From Hortaea werneckii (Eukaryota > Ascomycota > Dothideomycetes > Mycosphaerellales > Teratosphaeriaceae), in contig JBAOKB010000148.1 in assembly GCA_037044905.1 (NCBI GenBank), positions 27,545 through 91,544 on the forward strand: a stretch of DNA of 64,000 bases. The letters run 5' to 3'. The position numbers and the translations under genes are program-made. The notes below the pieces were generated by a model. That model worked only from the letters and a program-made list of their open reading frames with translations. It had not been told where the DNA came from and did no database searches. This document shows, piece by piece, positions 1 to 10,760 of the stretch (its first letter is position 1; each line of letters begins with the position of its first letter).

Positions 1-16
1 TGCTGACAAAACACAG

Positions 17-924
17 ATCGAAGGTCTTGCGACCATGTTCGTAGGTTGCTTCTGCTGGTGGATGGTCTTTGACTGGCCAGCCACTGCTCGTTTCCTGACT
101 GAGGAGGACCGCTTGCGTCTACGTCGCCGCCTTGCAGCTGACAACCAGTCAAGCACTGCAGAGGAATACGATAAGCGCCATGTCGTCGCTGCTTTGAAGG
201 ACTGGAAGTGCTGGGGCTATGCTTTCATCTACATGGGCAACCTCTGCCCCCTTTACGCCTTCAGTCTGTTTTTGCCGACGATTCTGGCTGGCATGGGCTA
301 TAAGGGCACTCACGCTCAACTCCTTTCGGTCCCGCCATACGCCGTGGCTGCGACTTGCACGATTGCAGTCGGTTGGATTGCAGACCGAACCCGTCAGCGT
401 GGCCTTTGCAATATGGTCACTGCCACTGTTGCCGCGATCGGATTTTGCATGCTGCTGGGTACTCAGAACCCCAAGATCCAGTATGCAGGTACATTTTTGG
501 GTGCAGCAGGGGTAAGTGAACCCTCAATGAAAGATCCTTCCTCCATTTGAATTCGTTCTAACGGCACCTCTAGATTTACCCCACCATTCCAAACACCCTG
601 TCGTGGGCCAGCAACAACATCGAGGGCATTTACAAACGAGGTGTCATCATCGGCATTGTTGTCGGCTGGGGCAATCTTAATGGAGTTGTCAGCTCTAACA
701 TCTACATCAAGGGGGAGAAGCCAAAATACTATACCGGCCATGGTACCGTTCTGGCTTACCTCGTTGTTTGCCTGCTTGGAGGCACCATCTTCATGTACAC
801 CATGCTGCGAGCGGAAAATAAAAGGAGGCTTAGTGGCAAGAGGGACAACATGCATGCTGGAAAGTCGGCTGATGACATCTGGGTGGCTGGTGATAACAGG
901 CCGGACTTCATCTATACTCTATGA
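17..924 (+). CDS. MFS transporter, anion:cation symporter (Dal5/TNA1-like) family, 3' part only (left copy)
   Basis: C-terminal part of a 12-helix major facilitator of the fungal allantoate/nicotinate permease type, expected to import a small organic anion with protons across the plasma membrane. Two exons are visible, 17-511 and 574-924, with an intron at 512-573; an intron acceptor ends at base 16, so the gene starts outside the window. The ATG at 35 is internal and should not be taken as the start. Family features include the SLFLPTILAGMGY stretch, the VGWIADR loop and the late segment NTLSWASNN. Compared with the complete copy at 35914-37664, only one residue differs in about 280 (Val instead of Ile in the last membrane segment), while silent sites and the intron differ. 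The substrate cannot be told from sequence. Confidence 0.9.
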
Positions 925-1867
925 TTGGATATGTGGCGGCCATGCATTGACTCGGACTGCTTTGAATATAGCGTAGAGTACACACAAAGGCACTTTGTCT
1001 TCTTTCCTTCAACGCTGTGTGGTGCAACGCAATTTCATCTGAATCTTAGCCAAGTTCGCCTTCGGATAGATTCGGAAAATGCCTCATATCGCATGTTTAT
1101 ATGATCTGTGTAGATACTGGTCCTCTCGAAGTTGAGTTACGGATGATCGGATGTTGTGGCACAGCAAATGAAGGATCAATCGATAGTCGTCAGCGAGCAA
1201 CGAAAACTCACGAATCTGCTCATTTGCGTTGGAGTGATAAGAAAGCTTGCGAGCCCACTTTTCAAGAGATGAAAAAGTAAGACATGCGATTTGTATAGTC
1301 GTTCAGCTAACCGAATAAATCGACTGGCGACGACGATCAATATGTCCGATATTAACCCCGGCTGATCATCCGCCCTTCCGCAGCATGACTCGCGCGCTTC
1401 CAACGACTATCACCATGCCTTTTCGACTTCATCTGACACAAGCGTCGAATGGAAGATCCTTTACCCTACAAACTTGAGCATGAGAAGCCATGCTGATTAG
1501 CCAAAGCTGACAGGCGAAAGACACTATCTTCCCACCAGGAATGGCCTACCCGCGCCGGACTACATGTAGCGTCCAAGACCATGTGCTGATACCAGGCATT
1601 TGATGGGCTTTCGCACTCCTCCCCTGCAGCACCTCAAGTGATCCCCAATTTGACCATGTGCACATCAGGGGCTTGGAGAGAGCGGAGTCGTATAAAGATA
1701 CCTGTACAGCCATGGAGATTGAGCGTCCTTTCTGCCTGCACGCACAACCGACCTAGTCACTCTTTCAGCAACCTGTTGGCTTTTTTTTTTCTTACGACTG
1801 ACGCTCTTTACTGCCTAATTAATCAGAAGCTTGTTATTCAAAGCCACTCGAAGTTTCACAAGCCATC
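925..1867. other. Intergenic: transporter 3' side and promoter of the Kex2-repeat gene
   Basis: No credible gene. The stretch is duplicated at 34968-35913 in the opposite orientation. It contains a TATA-like GTATAAAG at about 1689-1696, some 175 bases upstream of the repeat-protein start, and a pyrimidine/T tract around 1775-1795. Both elements are kept in the right copy. Confidence 0.5.
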
Positions 1868-2896
1868 ATGCAGCTTTCGCTACTTTTGCTGTCCGCCATT
1901 GCGGGCAACGCTATTGCGGCCCCGGTTCTCGGCGGCTCCGTCAATGAGGGAAAGATCGTGGACTCAGTCGTCGATCCAGTTGTGAACACCGCCAACGGTG
2001 CGGTAGACAATGTGCTGGAGAAGAAGAGAGGTGTAAGTGGTTCGAAAAAGCAGATTGGGAGCTCGCAATTGACAATGGACTCCAGCTGGACCGCCGCTTG
2101 GTTGATGGCACTGTTGATGTCGGCAAGACGGTTGACGACGTTGTCGCTGCCGTGAAAGCAACTTTGGATGACGTCCTCTCGAAGCGTGACGAGGTAAGAC
2201 TATTATGCTGTACTGCGTGGCAAGGCGGCTACTGACATAAATTCCAAGGCCCACCCCATCGATGATATCGAGCAGACTGCCGACGGCCTGATCGCCGACG
2301 TTGCTGACACTGTGCTGAGGAAGCGCCTGGTCGGCGGCTTGGTCGATGTCGGACAGACCGTTGATGACGCTGTGTACACGGTCAAGGAAACTGCTGATGG
2401 TGTCCTCGAGCGCCGTCTCGTGGATGGAAAAGTTGACGTTGGCAACACCGTCAATGGCGCCGTCTCTACCGTGAACAACGTCGTTGACGGCGCTCTCGAG
2501 CGTCGCCTTGTCGATGGCAAGGTGGATGTCGGCAACACTGTGGACAACGTTGTTTCGACCGCTAAGAACACGGTTGACGGCGCCCTCGAGCGCCGTGCTC
2601 TTGGTGGCTCTGTTCCAGTCGGTGGCACGGTCGACTCGGTTGTGAACCCAACAGTCGATGTGGCCAACGATGCCGTGGATGACGTGCTCGAGCGCCGCCT
2701 CGTTGATGGAAAGGTAGATGTTGGCAACACTGTGGACAACGTTGTTTCGACCGCTAAGAACACTGTTGATGGTGCGCTCGAGCGCCGCGCCCTCGGTGGC
2801 TCTGTTCCTGTCGGTGGCACGGTCGACTCGGTTGTGAACCCAACGGTCGATGTGGCCAACGATGCCGTGGATGACGTGCTCGAGCGCCGGGTCTAA
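1868..2896 (+). CDS. Secreted Kex2-processed repeat protein, 306 aa (left copy)
   Basis: Exons 1868-2032, 2086-2193 and 2249-2896 give 306 residues. A signal peptide (about residues 1-18, cleavage after AIA) is followed by nearly pure repeats, each ending in a dibasic or tribasic site: KKR (52-54), RR (58-59), KR (88-89), RKR (115-117), then RR at 146-147, 176-177, 206-207, 240-241, 270-271 and 304-305. Typical units are 30 residues, with LVDGKVDVGNTV early and VDGALERR at the end; units 7 and 9 are a 34-residue variant starting ALGGSVPVGGTV. This layout is that of fungal Kexin-processed proteins (Ustilago Rep1-like repellents, peptide precursors), so Golgi cleavage into many similar valine/aspartate-rich peptides is the inference. 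No cysteines are present in the repeats. The product could instead stay uncut as a wall protein. The right copy has one 64-residue module fewer. Confidence 0.88.
2507..2890 (+). repeat. 192-bp tandem duplication inside the Kex2-repeat gene
   Basis: Two successive 192-bp units, 2507-2698 and 2699-2890, encode identical 64-residue modules (a 30-residue unit plus a 34-residue unit) and differ only by silent changes. The right-arm paralogue has a single such module, so this is either a gain here or a loss there. Confidence 0.9.
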
Positions 2897-3529
2897 GGTC
2901 GATACTTGTCTCGTTCCAGAGAAGCTAGAAGCCGTTGTATTTGAGCTACCTAGAAACACACTACTACAAAACATATTTGGCGAGGGCACCGACTCAGCTC
3001 TTCTTAGTATGCGTTACTAGTAAGCACAAATTACGAAGGTGAGGTCGAAAGAGCTAAGACAGTGTTCTCCACCGTGACCACTTTTTGAATCGATCTTGAA
3101 TATAACAATCGCATGCGACAGTATTTCGTGGAGGATGATGATGCATCCTCTTCGGAGCAGAGCGATTCACCGAAGCCTCAAAGGCCAAAGGGACAAGCCC
3201 CGGTTGAGAGGTCCATTACCCATTATCGACGCATAATTCCCTCTTCTGCGGGTTGCCATATCTGGCTATCATCCGTTCCACATGCTCTGCGGTGCCACCT
3301 TGCCGTAGAGAGGAGAGAGGGAGGAGAGAGGGGAAAGGGGAGGGAGGTTGTGTGGTTGGACGGATCATCCCCCTTACGAGAGGGGCCACTAGAACGTACC
3401 GTCGTCCGTTCCAGATACGTTGCTTCCTCGCGCTGCTGTGGAAAGATGTCAGGATCATTCTCGGATTAGGCCTACGTGGCTATGGCGACTCGTTCTCGTC
3501 CTCACTCTCATCTCGCATTATGAGCGGGC
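2897..3529. other. Spacer with (A/G)-rich runs, part of the inverted repeat
   Basis: Follows the repeat gene and matches 33520-34131 on the other strand. It holds a purine-rich GAGAGAGGGAGGA-type tract around 3310-3350 that is mirrored in the right copy. Short open frames exist on both strands, but none keeps its frame between the two copies, so I call no gene. Confidence 0.5.
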
Positions 3530-3765
3530 TCCTCTCTGAGCAGGCCTTCTGCTTTTTTCCGGCCGTCTTTTGGGGTCTGTCGAGAATTCTTTCTTGACTC
3601 GCTGGAGATTTGACTCGGCCTGCGCGAATAGGATCTTGTAGGTCATCTTCTTGTCACGATGACCAAACCTGACACCATCTTGGACATCCTCAACAGGTTT
3701 TTTGTAGCGGTACCGGAGCTAGTGATCGTGGCTTTGGGCTTTACGTCTTTCAACCTCGTATACAT
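3530..3765 (-). pseudogene. Decayed coding fragment, unknown family (left copy)
   Basis: The minus strand reads as protein over roughly 75 codons, including LRYRYKKPVEDVQDGVRF and a following HRDKKM segment, but has an in-frame TAG just before LRYRY and loses its frame near 3540. The right-arm counterpart at 33214-33520 reads without that stop. The conserved amino-acid pattern between copies suggests a former gene end or a transposon remnant. I do not recognise the family. Confidence 0.4.
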
Positions 3766-3830
3766 GCTGCTGCGACCCACGTGAAGTCATTTAATCTGGA
3801 GGCGCTACGCCGCCTAGCCTCTAAGACGGC

Positions 3831-4242
3831 AGACTAGCAATGTTCGTTTCTATCCTAGGTATAGTTAGCCTTGTTTGCCTACGTTACATGTGCTTTAAAG
3901 AGCACTCGTACGGTCCCTATACTACGATCCAGTGCATGTGTCGTCTAATGAAATGAAATGCGTGTGTAATCATGAACATGTGAAGTACTATAGCATGCTT
4001 CAGTTTCGGAAGGCGACATAGACATGTAGGCAGGGTTCACTGCATTCATACATTGTGCAATTCTGGTTGGCACCGAACAGATGGGAAAGCTTGCTGGGCA
4101 GCCTACAACGGGATACAGTGCCTGGGAACACGCGATATAGAGAGTCATAGTTCTTATACTGGTGCAAATAATCATACTGAAGTATGACGGTACAAATCAT
4201 CGACAGCAATCGATACAGGCGCCGGCAATTTCGCTCAATTTT
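3831..4242. other. Intergenic, no gene seen
   Basis: Unique sequence between the inner end of the left arm and the 3' end of the vacuolar transporter gene. Only short overlapping shadow frames are present. Confidence 0.5.
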
Positions 4243-6181
4243 TCAACCGACCTTTTCCAGACCTATCCAGTACTTCGGCAAGAACTCCCAAACCGTACCG
4301 GCAATGCCCAGAACTGCACTACCAATGATCAGAGCCCAGTTATAAAGCACCTCCCGCCGCGAGATCTCCCTGCCGAACATCTTCAAATGGAATGTTACAG
4401 GCAGAATGACACAGATGAGGAAGCAAAAGGCAGCTCCCATGATGGCGGAAATGACTTCGAATGAAGGTACGAGGATGGCCAGCAAGATGATAATGCAAGT
4501 CACTCCGATCCAAAAGACGGCTCGAAGGGTCTTGGTGAGGAAGGTCGATTGGTTGAAGCGATTCGGTTTCACTGAAGCGGCTCGTGGATCGATGCGGGAG
4601 AGTACCTCGAGGGTCGATATGATTGGGGAGCAGCTATTATGTTGTCAGCCCGAAAGGAGACCAGGAAGGGGAACGAAGAGAAAGCGAGTAGGGATCTCGC
4701 CGTCTGAGTCACTTACTTCAATGGGAACTTGGTCAAGGGAATGATCGCTACGAGAATAAGGACTACGACATGCAGACCCTCTGGATATTCCTGGATCGTG
4801 AGGACATTGGTGCTAATCTCGTCCTTGGTCCTCCGGCCGTACATGAGATACCCAACGATTGCCATTGTAAGATCGACCGAAGTGACGAAGCCGAAGATGA
4901 GCTTCAAGCCGTGCTCGTACTTTTGCGGGTGGCGCATGTCCCTGTAGATATTTGGGAAGACGCTAGATAATCGGCGTGTCAGTGTTTCCCTGCCTAGATC
5001 GGCACTAGACATGAATGTGGCAACGAATGTTCATCTTGCACTCACCTGTGTCCGCCCCATACCGCCATAATTAGACCGAAGCTCAATGGTAGAGCCCGCC
5101 ACTGTTCAGGGAAAGCAGTCGTCGAGGCAGTCTCAAGCAGCGAGCCTGGACTCGTCGGTTTCAGAACCCCAGCAAGAACCGTACACCCAATCAACCCAAT
5201 CCCACAGAAGACCCCCAAGAAGCTCGTCAAGCTCAACCAGCGCATGGGCAAGAAATTCAACGGCGCCAAAATACACCCGCAGAGGACCTTCCCCTGCACG
5301 TCCGTCATCCCCTCCACAAGCGTCTTGAGACTATCAGCAAACAGCACGACCAGACTAATACACGCCGCTGTCAACTCAAAAGTAAAGAGCGCACTCGTCG
5401 CCAACCGTCCTTTTTCTCCATAAGCAACAAAAGCAATATCGGCAAAATTCGACAACGAGCTATCAACATCGAGACATTTCGCCAGCAGGCTCGCCGTGTA
5501 TTTCGTCACTAGGGCGGAGCAGAGGAGGAAGGTAAGTCCAATTACCCATCCTGCGTACCGGATCCCCAGCGGCAACGATAGCATCCCGACCCCGATCAGC
5601 ACATTGGAGCTGTTGAAGATGGTCTGCGGGAGCGTGGATTGCCCTAGCATGATCTCCGTCCAGGTCCCGTCGTCCCGGAGGATTTTCTGGACAAGAATCG
5701 GTTCGCGCTCCTCCTTCTGACCGGTTTCTGAATCGTCCCTTTTCCGTTCGGCCGCGCGGGAGTCCTCTCGAGCTTGGCTGAGTTCTTGCACGCGCTTTCG
5801 GGCAGGATCTTTGAGTTTGATCTGTAGTGGTACGAATCCCGATTCTATGGTCGACGGTTGCAATTTCCCATTGTTGTGGTCGAGTAAAGGCGATTCTTCG
5901 CGCTGTCCCGCCGCGTCGTCCCCGTTGTTGTGGTCACGTAAATCCCGCATCTTGCCGGGGAACTGGGAGTCGTCTCGTTCTGCGGCTGCTCCATCGGTTT
6001 GCTGTTCGATGGGGACCTCTTCATGTTGTCGATGTCGATGCGTCGGTGTGATTTGCTGTTGATGTTGCTGTTGCTCCTCATCGTCTAGAAGTCGAGTGGG
6101 TATTATTGGCTGAAGGCTCTTGAAATTTGCAGCCCGTCGGATCGATCGGGTGAAAGCTTCGAGGCTGTTGAGGTTGGCCAT
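4243..6181 (-). CDS. Vacuolar amino-acid transporter, AVT1-like, 590 aa
   Basis: Exons on the minus strand are 6181-5046, 4962-4717 and 4633-4243, all in phase, giving 590 residues. The first 200 or so residues are a hydrophilic, Gln/His- and charge-rich N-terminus as in yeast Avt1. The amino acid/auxin permease domain starts at PQTIFNSSNVLIGVGMLSLP, the family's conserved first helix, and runs through about ten membrane segments, including WGGHSVFPNIYRDM formed across the first intron. Avt1 proteins exchange protons for neutral amino acids at the vacuolar membrane. The start was chosen at MANLNS because the upstream in-frame ATG adds an unrelated stretch. Confidence 0.9.
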
Positions 6182-6813
6182 TTTGGATAGGTGCTCGGAA
6201 TAATGATTCTTTGGCCAGGTAGGATTCGAGAAGAGGGAGAGAAGTACATGGCACAGGCTTAAAGGAAACGGGACAGGAGCAGTGATATATCCCAACCACA
6301 ATTAGACGACCATTGGCGGGGTCAGGCATGTACAGTTGTCTCAAATTGTTCGAGTCTGAAAGATTAGCCATAAGCTACCAGAAGTAGTGTAAGATAGTCA
6401 GCCATTGCATCCGCGGGCGCAGATGGTCTGAGGAATATAGGAAGCTGGCTGACCGTATATGTAAGCTCTGATTGGCTGGGACGGCAGCTTATCTGTACAA
6501 TGCATCGACTATCAGCGATTGCTCCTCTCTGTCCTTTGATGTCTTCTGTAGCATGACGCATCTTCACCTGGGGAAGTCGGCTAGCAACTGTAATGCCGGT
6601 AAAGTACATCAACTGAATGTGGAAGAGTAGTCACAGTGACTCGCTAAATCTTTCAAGCGGACATTTTATGGTCTACTTGCTTTCGATTTCGTTTATACGT
6701 TTCACGTTAGTCGTATGCTATCCAAAGCGAAACCTTTCAGATGTCTCGATGGAAGGCTCCCGCTCCCAAGGCGTTCTCGAAACATGGAATGGAAAAGCTT
6801 TCGCATCACTCGT
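6182..6813. other. Intergenic, no gene seen
   Basis: Promoter of the AVT1-like gene on one side and 3' end of the sedolisin on the other. Short ORFs on both strands lack recognisable content. Confidence 0.5.
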
Positions 6814-8797
6814 TCAGTCCCAACCCTTGTGCCAGCCCTTGGCGAAAGCAGCCCGAACCAGCTTGTCAAAGTTCTAGACGAGGTTGTCAGTAAAAACATC
6901 ATTTCAAATATGGACAAAGATCACATACCGGTGTGCCAAAGCCAGTGACAGCGTCCCAGCCCTCCTGCGCCGGGAAACCGGTAGTATTGCAGCCGAAGCT
7001 AGATCCGCTGGTGATATCGGTAAGAGCCTTGTAAGCACCGCTGTAGATCCAGGGGTTCAAGAACCCAAGGGGCTTTCGGCCCTTGGCGATCAGTGCATCG
7101 TTGACCAAGGTAATGATAGCCGCAAAGGTGGGCGAGGAAGCAGATGTGCCACCGACGGTGGTGATCTCGCCTCCCCAGACAATGGCATCGTGGTTGCCCT
7201 GCGCAGCGACATCAGGGTAAGCGCGACCAGACTTGTTGTACAAGCCGTCGTGGAGGCCGTCCAAGCTGTCGACGTAAGCCTCAATAGTCTTCTGCTGGTA
7301 GGAAGGCATTGCGAATAAGTTGCTGAATCCAGCACCAGAGGCGAAGCGGCTGACAGCGACCTCCGGGTTGAAGCCTGCAGTGCCACCTACAGCAGTCACC
7401 CATGGGCAGCTGGCTGGGAAGGCAGGAAGGAACATGTAGGTGTTGTCGCCATCGTTGGAGTAACAAGTTCCATCAGCACCAACGCCAGCATCGCCGGAGG
7501 AGAACAGCACAGAAATGCCACGAGAGCCCAGTTGAGCCATGCCGGCGCAGACTCTCTTGGCGTAAGAATCTGGGATGGTCTGTTCGGCCTCACCGTATGA
7601 AGTTGAGATGACGTTGGGCAGCTCGTCTTGAGCGAGCACGTAGTTCAACCAGGTCAGGTAGGGCTCGTTGGTGTTGGTTGGAGTGTTGATGTCCGGAATG
7701 AAAGGAGGGCTGCCTCCAGTGGAGAAGGCAGTCAGAGGAGTAGGCCAAGCGACACTGAGCATGTTCTGAACGTCAAGATTACCTTCAATGTTGCGGTTCA
7801 GTTCGATCTCGACAGAGATGTTGCCCTGGAAGTTGCTGGCGTTGGCGATTTCGATGATGTCGAAAGTATAGGCGGCATCAGCGGCTTCCGGACGGAAGGT
7901 TTTGAGGAAAAGCTCGGTGTCTGAACGCTTGTTGGTCTCGTTCAGGTAGTTGGTCAGACCCATGCTGTTCTTTTCTGGGACTTGAGGCACGTAATCGATT
8001 GTTCCGTAAACGGTACGAATACAATCAGGAGTGACAAAGCTAGCATTGCAGACTGCCTCCACAGCAGCAGCATCCTTGTCGTGCTACAAAATTAGTTAGC
8101 ATGAGTGGCTTTCCTTAAACGACTATGGAAGTCAACATACCCAGTTGTGTCTACGGTCGCCGTACATGTGCTTGCCAGTGTGCTCCCACCAGGACATGTG
8201 GTGGTGAGGGCCTTTGTCGGATGGACCCCAGCCCTTGCCCTCGGGCATAGGACGGAAGAACGAGGTCGTTGGCTGCACGACATCGATATGCTCGTGGAGA
8301 TGGTTGGGTAGAGACCACTCAGGTGCTCTAGATACTGTAGAGCCGTCGTGGTGGCGGAAGGTCTTGTATGAGGTCTGAAGGAGTTCCTCGGCTTTCTCAA
8401 TTGGCACAACTATGGAGAACCAGTCTTTAGCCGGAGACATGCCGATCTTTGAGATGCCATGGTCCTGCAACCATTCGTTGACAAGAGCGAGAGTGTCATC
8501 GGTGGGAGTGATCATAGACTTGATTTCTTCGGCAGTAAGATGCTCCCCATAGCGTTCGTGGGAAGGATCCGAAACCTCGGTGAGGTGCTGCTCGATCAAG
8601 CCCCCGTTCTGCTGCTTGAGGCCGATCTGCAAGTTGATCAAGTCCGACTTGGAGGCTGAACCAGCTTCAGTCCAAGCGCGTGGGACCCAGTGAGTTTCTT
8701 TCACGCTGTAGGTGTACTTGGAAGGCGATGGCAACGCATTGGCGCCCAGAGTGGCAGCCAGTAGGCCCAGAGATGCAGAAAGCTTGGTCAGCGCCAT
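6814..8797 (-). CDS. Sedolisin-family tripeptidyl-peptidase (S53), 623 aa
   Basis: Exons 8797-8141, 8083-6929 and 6873-6814 give 623 residues. A signal peptide covers about residues 1-20. The pro-domain (about 25-200) carries the Pro-kumamolisin pattern and is followed by the S53 catalytic domain. Catalytic residues by position are Glu319 and Asp323 (IEGNLDVQ), Asp397 (SSGDAGVG) and Ser523 (GGTSASSP). The C-terminal calcium-site pattern GWDAVTGFGTP spans the last intron, whose final exon codes only 20 codons. These enzymes are secreted, work at acid pH and release tripeptides from peptide N-termini. The size fits fungal SedB-like enzymes. A 15-bp inverted repeat lies about 90-125 bases upstream of the start codon. 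Confidence 0.93.
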
Positions 8798-8883
8798 TTT
8801 AAGGATAAGACGAGGTCCAAGGCGCTTCCAAAAAGACAGAAGGCGTGCCCAAGCATCAACAAGAGGGCATGCCAGGTGCTTTT

Positions 8884-8922
8884 GTACCTTGCAGGCTTCG
8901 CCGTCGAAAGCCTGCAAGGTAC
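8884..8922. promoter_or_regulatory. Perfect 15-bp inverted repeat upstream of the sedolisin gene
   Basis: Arms 8884-8898 (GTACCTTGCAGGCTT) and 8908-8922 are exact reverse complements separated by 9 bases. It sits 87-125 bases 5' of the sedolisin ATG, in promoter or 5' UTR. It could be a dimer-binding operator or, if transcribed, an RNA hairpin; which one is not decidable here. Confidence 0.6.
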
Positions 8923-10239
8923 CATCATCTAATGCGACATGGTCTATTCTTTACGAGGTCGCGTGCCCCATCGCCAATGCATGCTGTATGGCCTTTATTG
9001 CTCAATATGGCAGTTGATACGGTCCTGGTCGCTTGTTAGACTCCAGTGCCAAACTGGCTTAGGAAGGCACTTTGTGCTAGCCTGAAAGACCCCCCACGGC
9101 GGGCCCTCTCACATCGCGTTGAAAGATAAGACCTCGGATAAGGATATGCACCACGCCGCTCGGTTCAAATAAATTGCGCACTTCCTTGATTTGATATGCA
9201 TGAGAAGAGGTTGGAGGGCTCATAGACAATCTCATTAAGCCGATGATACGAATGGTCCGAGGAGCGACGACCTGGAAGTAGAATGTACTTCGGCAAATGG
9301 GCAAGTTGCAAGGCTTGGCGATGCGATCGGCCTAGGGAGGGGCCTCCGGTATGGAAGACCGAGTTTCTGCTTCTCCAAAGTGACCAATCTATGTAGACAT
9401 CCACGATTTCACTATTCGTATTTGCGCATTTCAAAGACACGGCGATATGCAATATCGAAAATCTGAAGCCGTGCTTTTCAATCTCTCCATGAATTCGCTC
9501 AATCCCCAAATCAGGGAACACTGCTTCATAAGCAGTTTCACAAGCAGAAAGATAGTTTATTTCGTTTATTTTCTGGAGGGAACCATGGAACATAAGCCCT
9601 TTCATTGGTCTTCTGATATCTGCTGCGCAAAGTATCGATCCGAGCGGGACGAAATAGCTCTCTTGATCACCAAACGTTCATGTCCGCTCACTTCCACGAA
9701 TGTCAAATAGAACTTGCAGCATGCTAAGTTCTTTCCAACTACAAAAGATCTTGTATCAATACGAGCGCCATGACACTAGACACAGGCCAAGGCACACAGC
9801 CGACTGGCAACTCAGCGGCATGATTTTGTGTCTCGTCGGGAAGAATGTGGCAGGATCCTTGCTGAAAATGAGTATAACTCGCCTTGGTTGACTTCCCACG
9901 AGCTGCGTCTTTCGTTGGCGCTGGAGAGGGGAAGCTGGTATCTCCTCCTTGATGGAAAGATTACGGCGAAGCTGCTGCGACAGACGATGCTCACTGTATC
10001 GCCTATGAGTGAGAAAACGTCTTAAGCCTATGACAGCCATCTCCGCACACTGGCAACGCCTGCTTCAACGTGGTCATCAACGTCTACCGGCTCTCAACGG
10101 TCAGCCTGCCTCGCCCACCTGCCTTCCATCATCATGTAGCCAGACCGCCAAAGCCGTGCAACACAGCCTCTGACTGGTGTCGACCTAAGGTGTGGCGAGT
10201 ATAATCGTCATTTTCTTGCTTATTATACGGACCGCAAGA
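8923..10239. other. Long intergenic stretch, no gene seen
   Basis: About 1.3 kb with several short ORFs (for example 9165-9605 minus, 9447-9710 plus) that overlap each other on opposite strands and show no domain, repeat or splice structure. Confidence 0.45.
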
Positions 10240-10760
10240 GGTTGCGACCATCCATCGATATTACTATGAGTTATCCTTCGCCTGGAAGGGTCTGGCTCTG
10301 TGGCTCTTCATTGCCCTCCTCGCAACCGAAAACATCCGGTTGGCGTACGCTCCAGTCTCATTAATATCTGTAACATCTAAGGACGTCGGAGTTCTAGACA
10401 CTACGACGTCGGGTGACGTGGGCAAGATTGTCTCCAGATGCTAGGGGAATCCTGTCATGTCATTGAACAGCCTTGCGGTCAAGTACAAGCATATCGCTGG
10501 ATTGAGTATTCAAAATAGCATCGGCAATTTCGCTGGTGCCATAGTCAGCAATACCTATAGGACTGATGTCTCGACGTGATACGTTTTCGGGCAGGCATCA
10601 GGAATAGGTCATGTTACTGCATGCTTAAGAACAGTAGTGAACTGGTCTCGAGCCATCGCAGCGTCGATACCAATGCCGAACGAATAGTAGCAGGCCACGA
10701 GTACAGGGGAGGTATTTCGGCAGTGGCCGATGCCTTGGAATATATGTTCTGGAATAAGGT
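10240..10760 (+). pseudogene. Relic of an MFS transporter (anion:cation symporter type)
   Basis: The plus strand reads SIGNFAGAIVSNTYRTD at about 10512-10562, preceded by a short KYKHIAG segment; this is the late-helix pattern of Dal5-type permeases. A stop (TGA) follows within four codons, and further stops occur at about 10680. Weaker hydrophobic transporter-like reading frames lie upstream around 10265-10350. It looks like a degraded transporter, independent of the two arm copies, which are far better preserved. Confidence 0.4.

Larger units (their letters stand above)
1..3830 (+). repeat. Left arm of an inverted segmental duplication (inner end visible)
   Basis: Read on the plus strand, this stretch matches the minus strand of about 33170-36834. 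Collinear parts are the last two exons of an MFS transporter, its spacer, the Kex2-repeat secreted gene, and a decayed coding fragment. Base 17 pairs with 36818, so base 1 corresponds to about 36834 and the arm must continue left of the window. Exons match closely and differ mainly at silent sites; introns and the inner 700 bases are more diverged, with many transitions. The inner edge near 3830 is approximate because similarity fades there. Seen by direct comparison; no alignment was computed. Confidence 0.9.

Noticed and set aside
2203..2859. Second antisense ORF (218 codons, Thr/Ser-rich)
   Set aside because: Same cause: a shifted reading of the repeat array. Its low-complexity sequence is the codon repeat read out of frame.
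1964..2989. Long antisense ORF (341 codons) over the Kex2-repeat gene, and its counterpart at 34018-34683
   Set aside because: The in-frame repeat structure keeps the opposite strand open as a by-product. It has no signal, splice logic or family likeness, while the sense strand has a signal peptide, introns and regular units.
1..3830. Inverted arms considered as terminal repeats of one giant transposon
   Set aside because: The arms contain ordinary spliced host-type genes, no transposase is present in the core, and no target-site duplication can be seen because the left end is outside the window.
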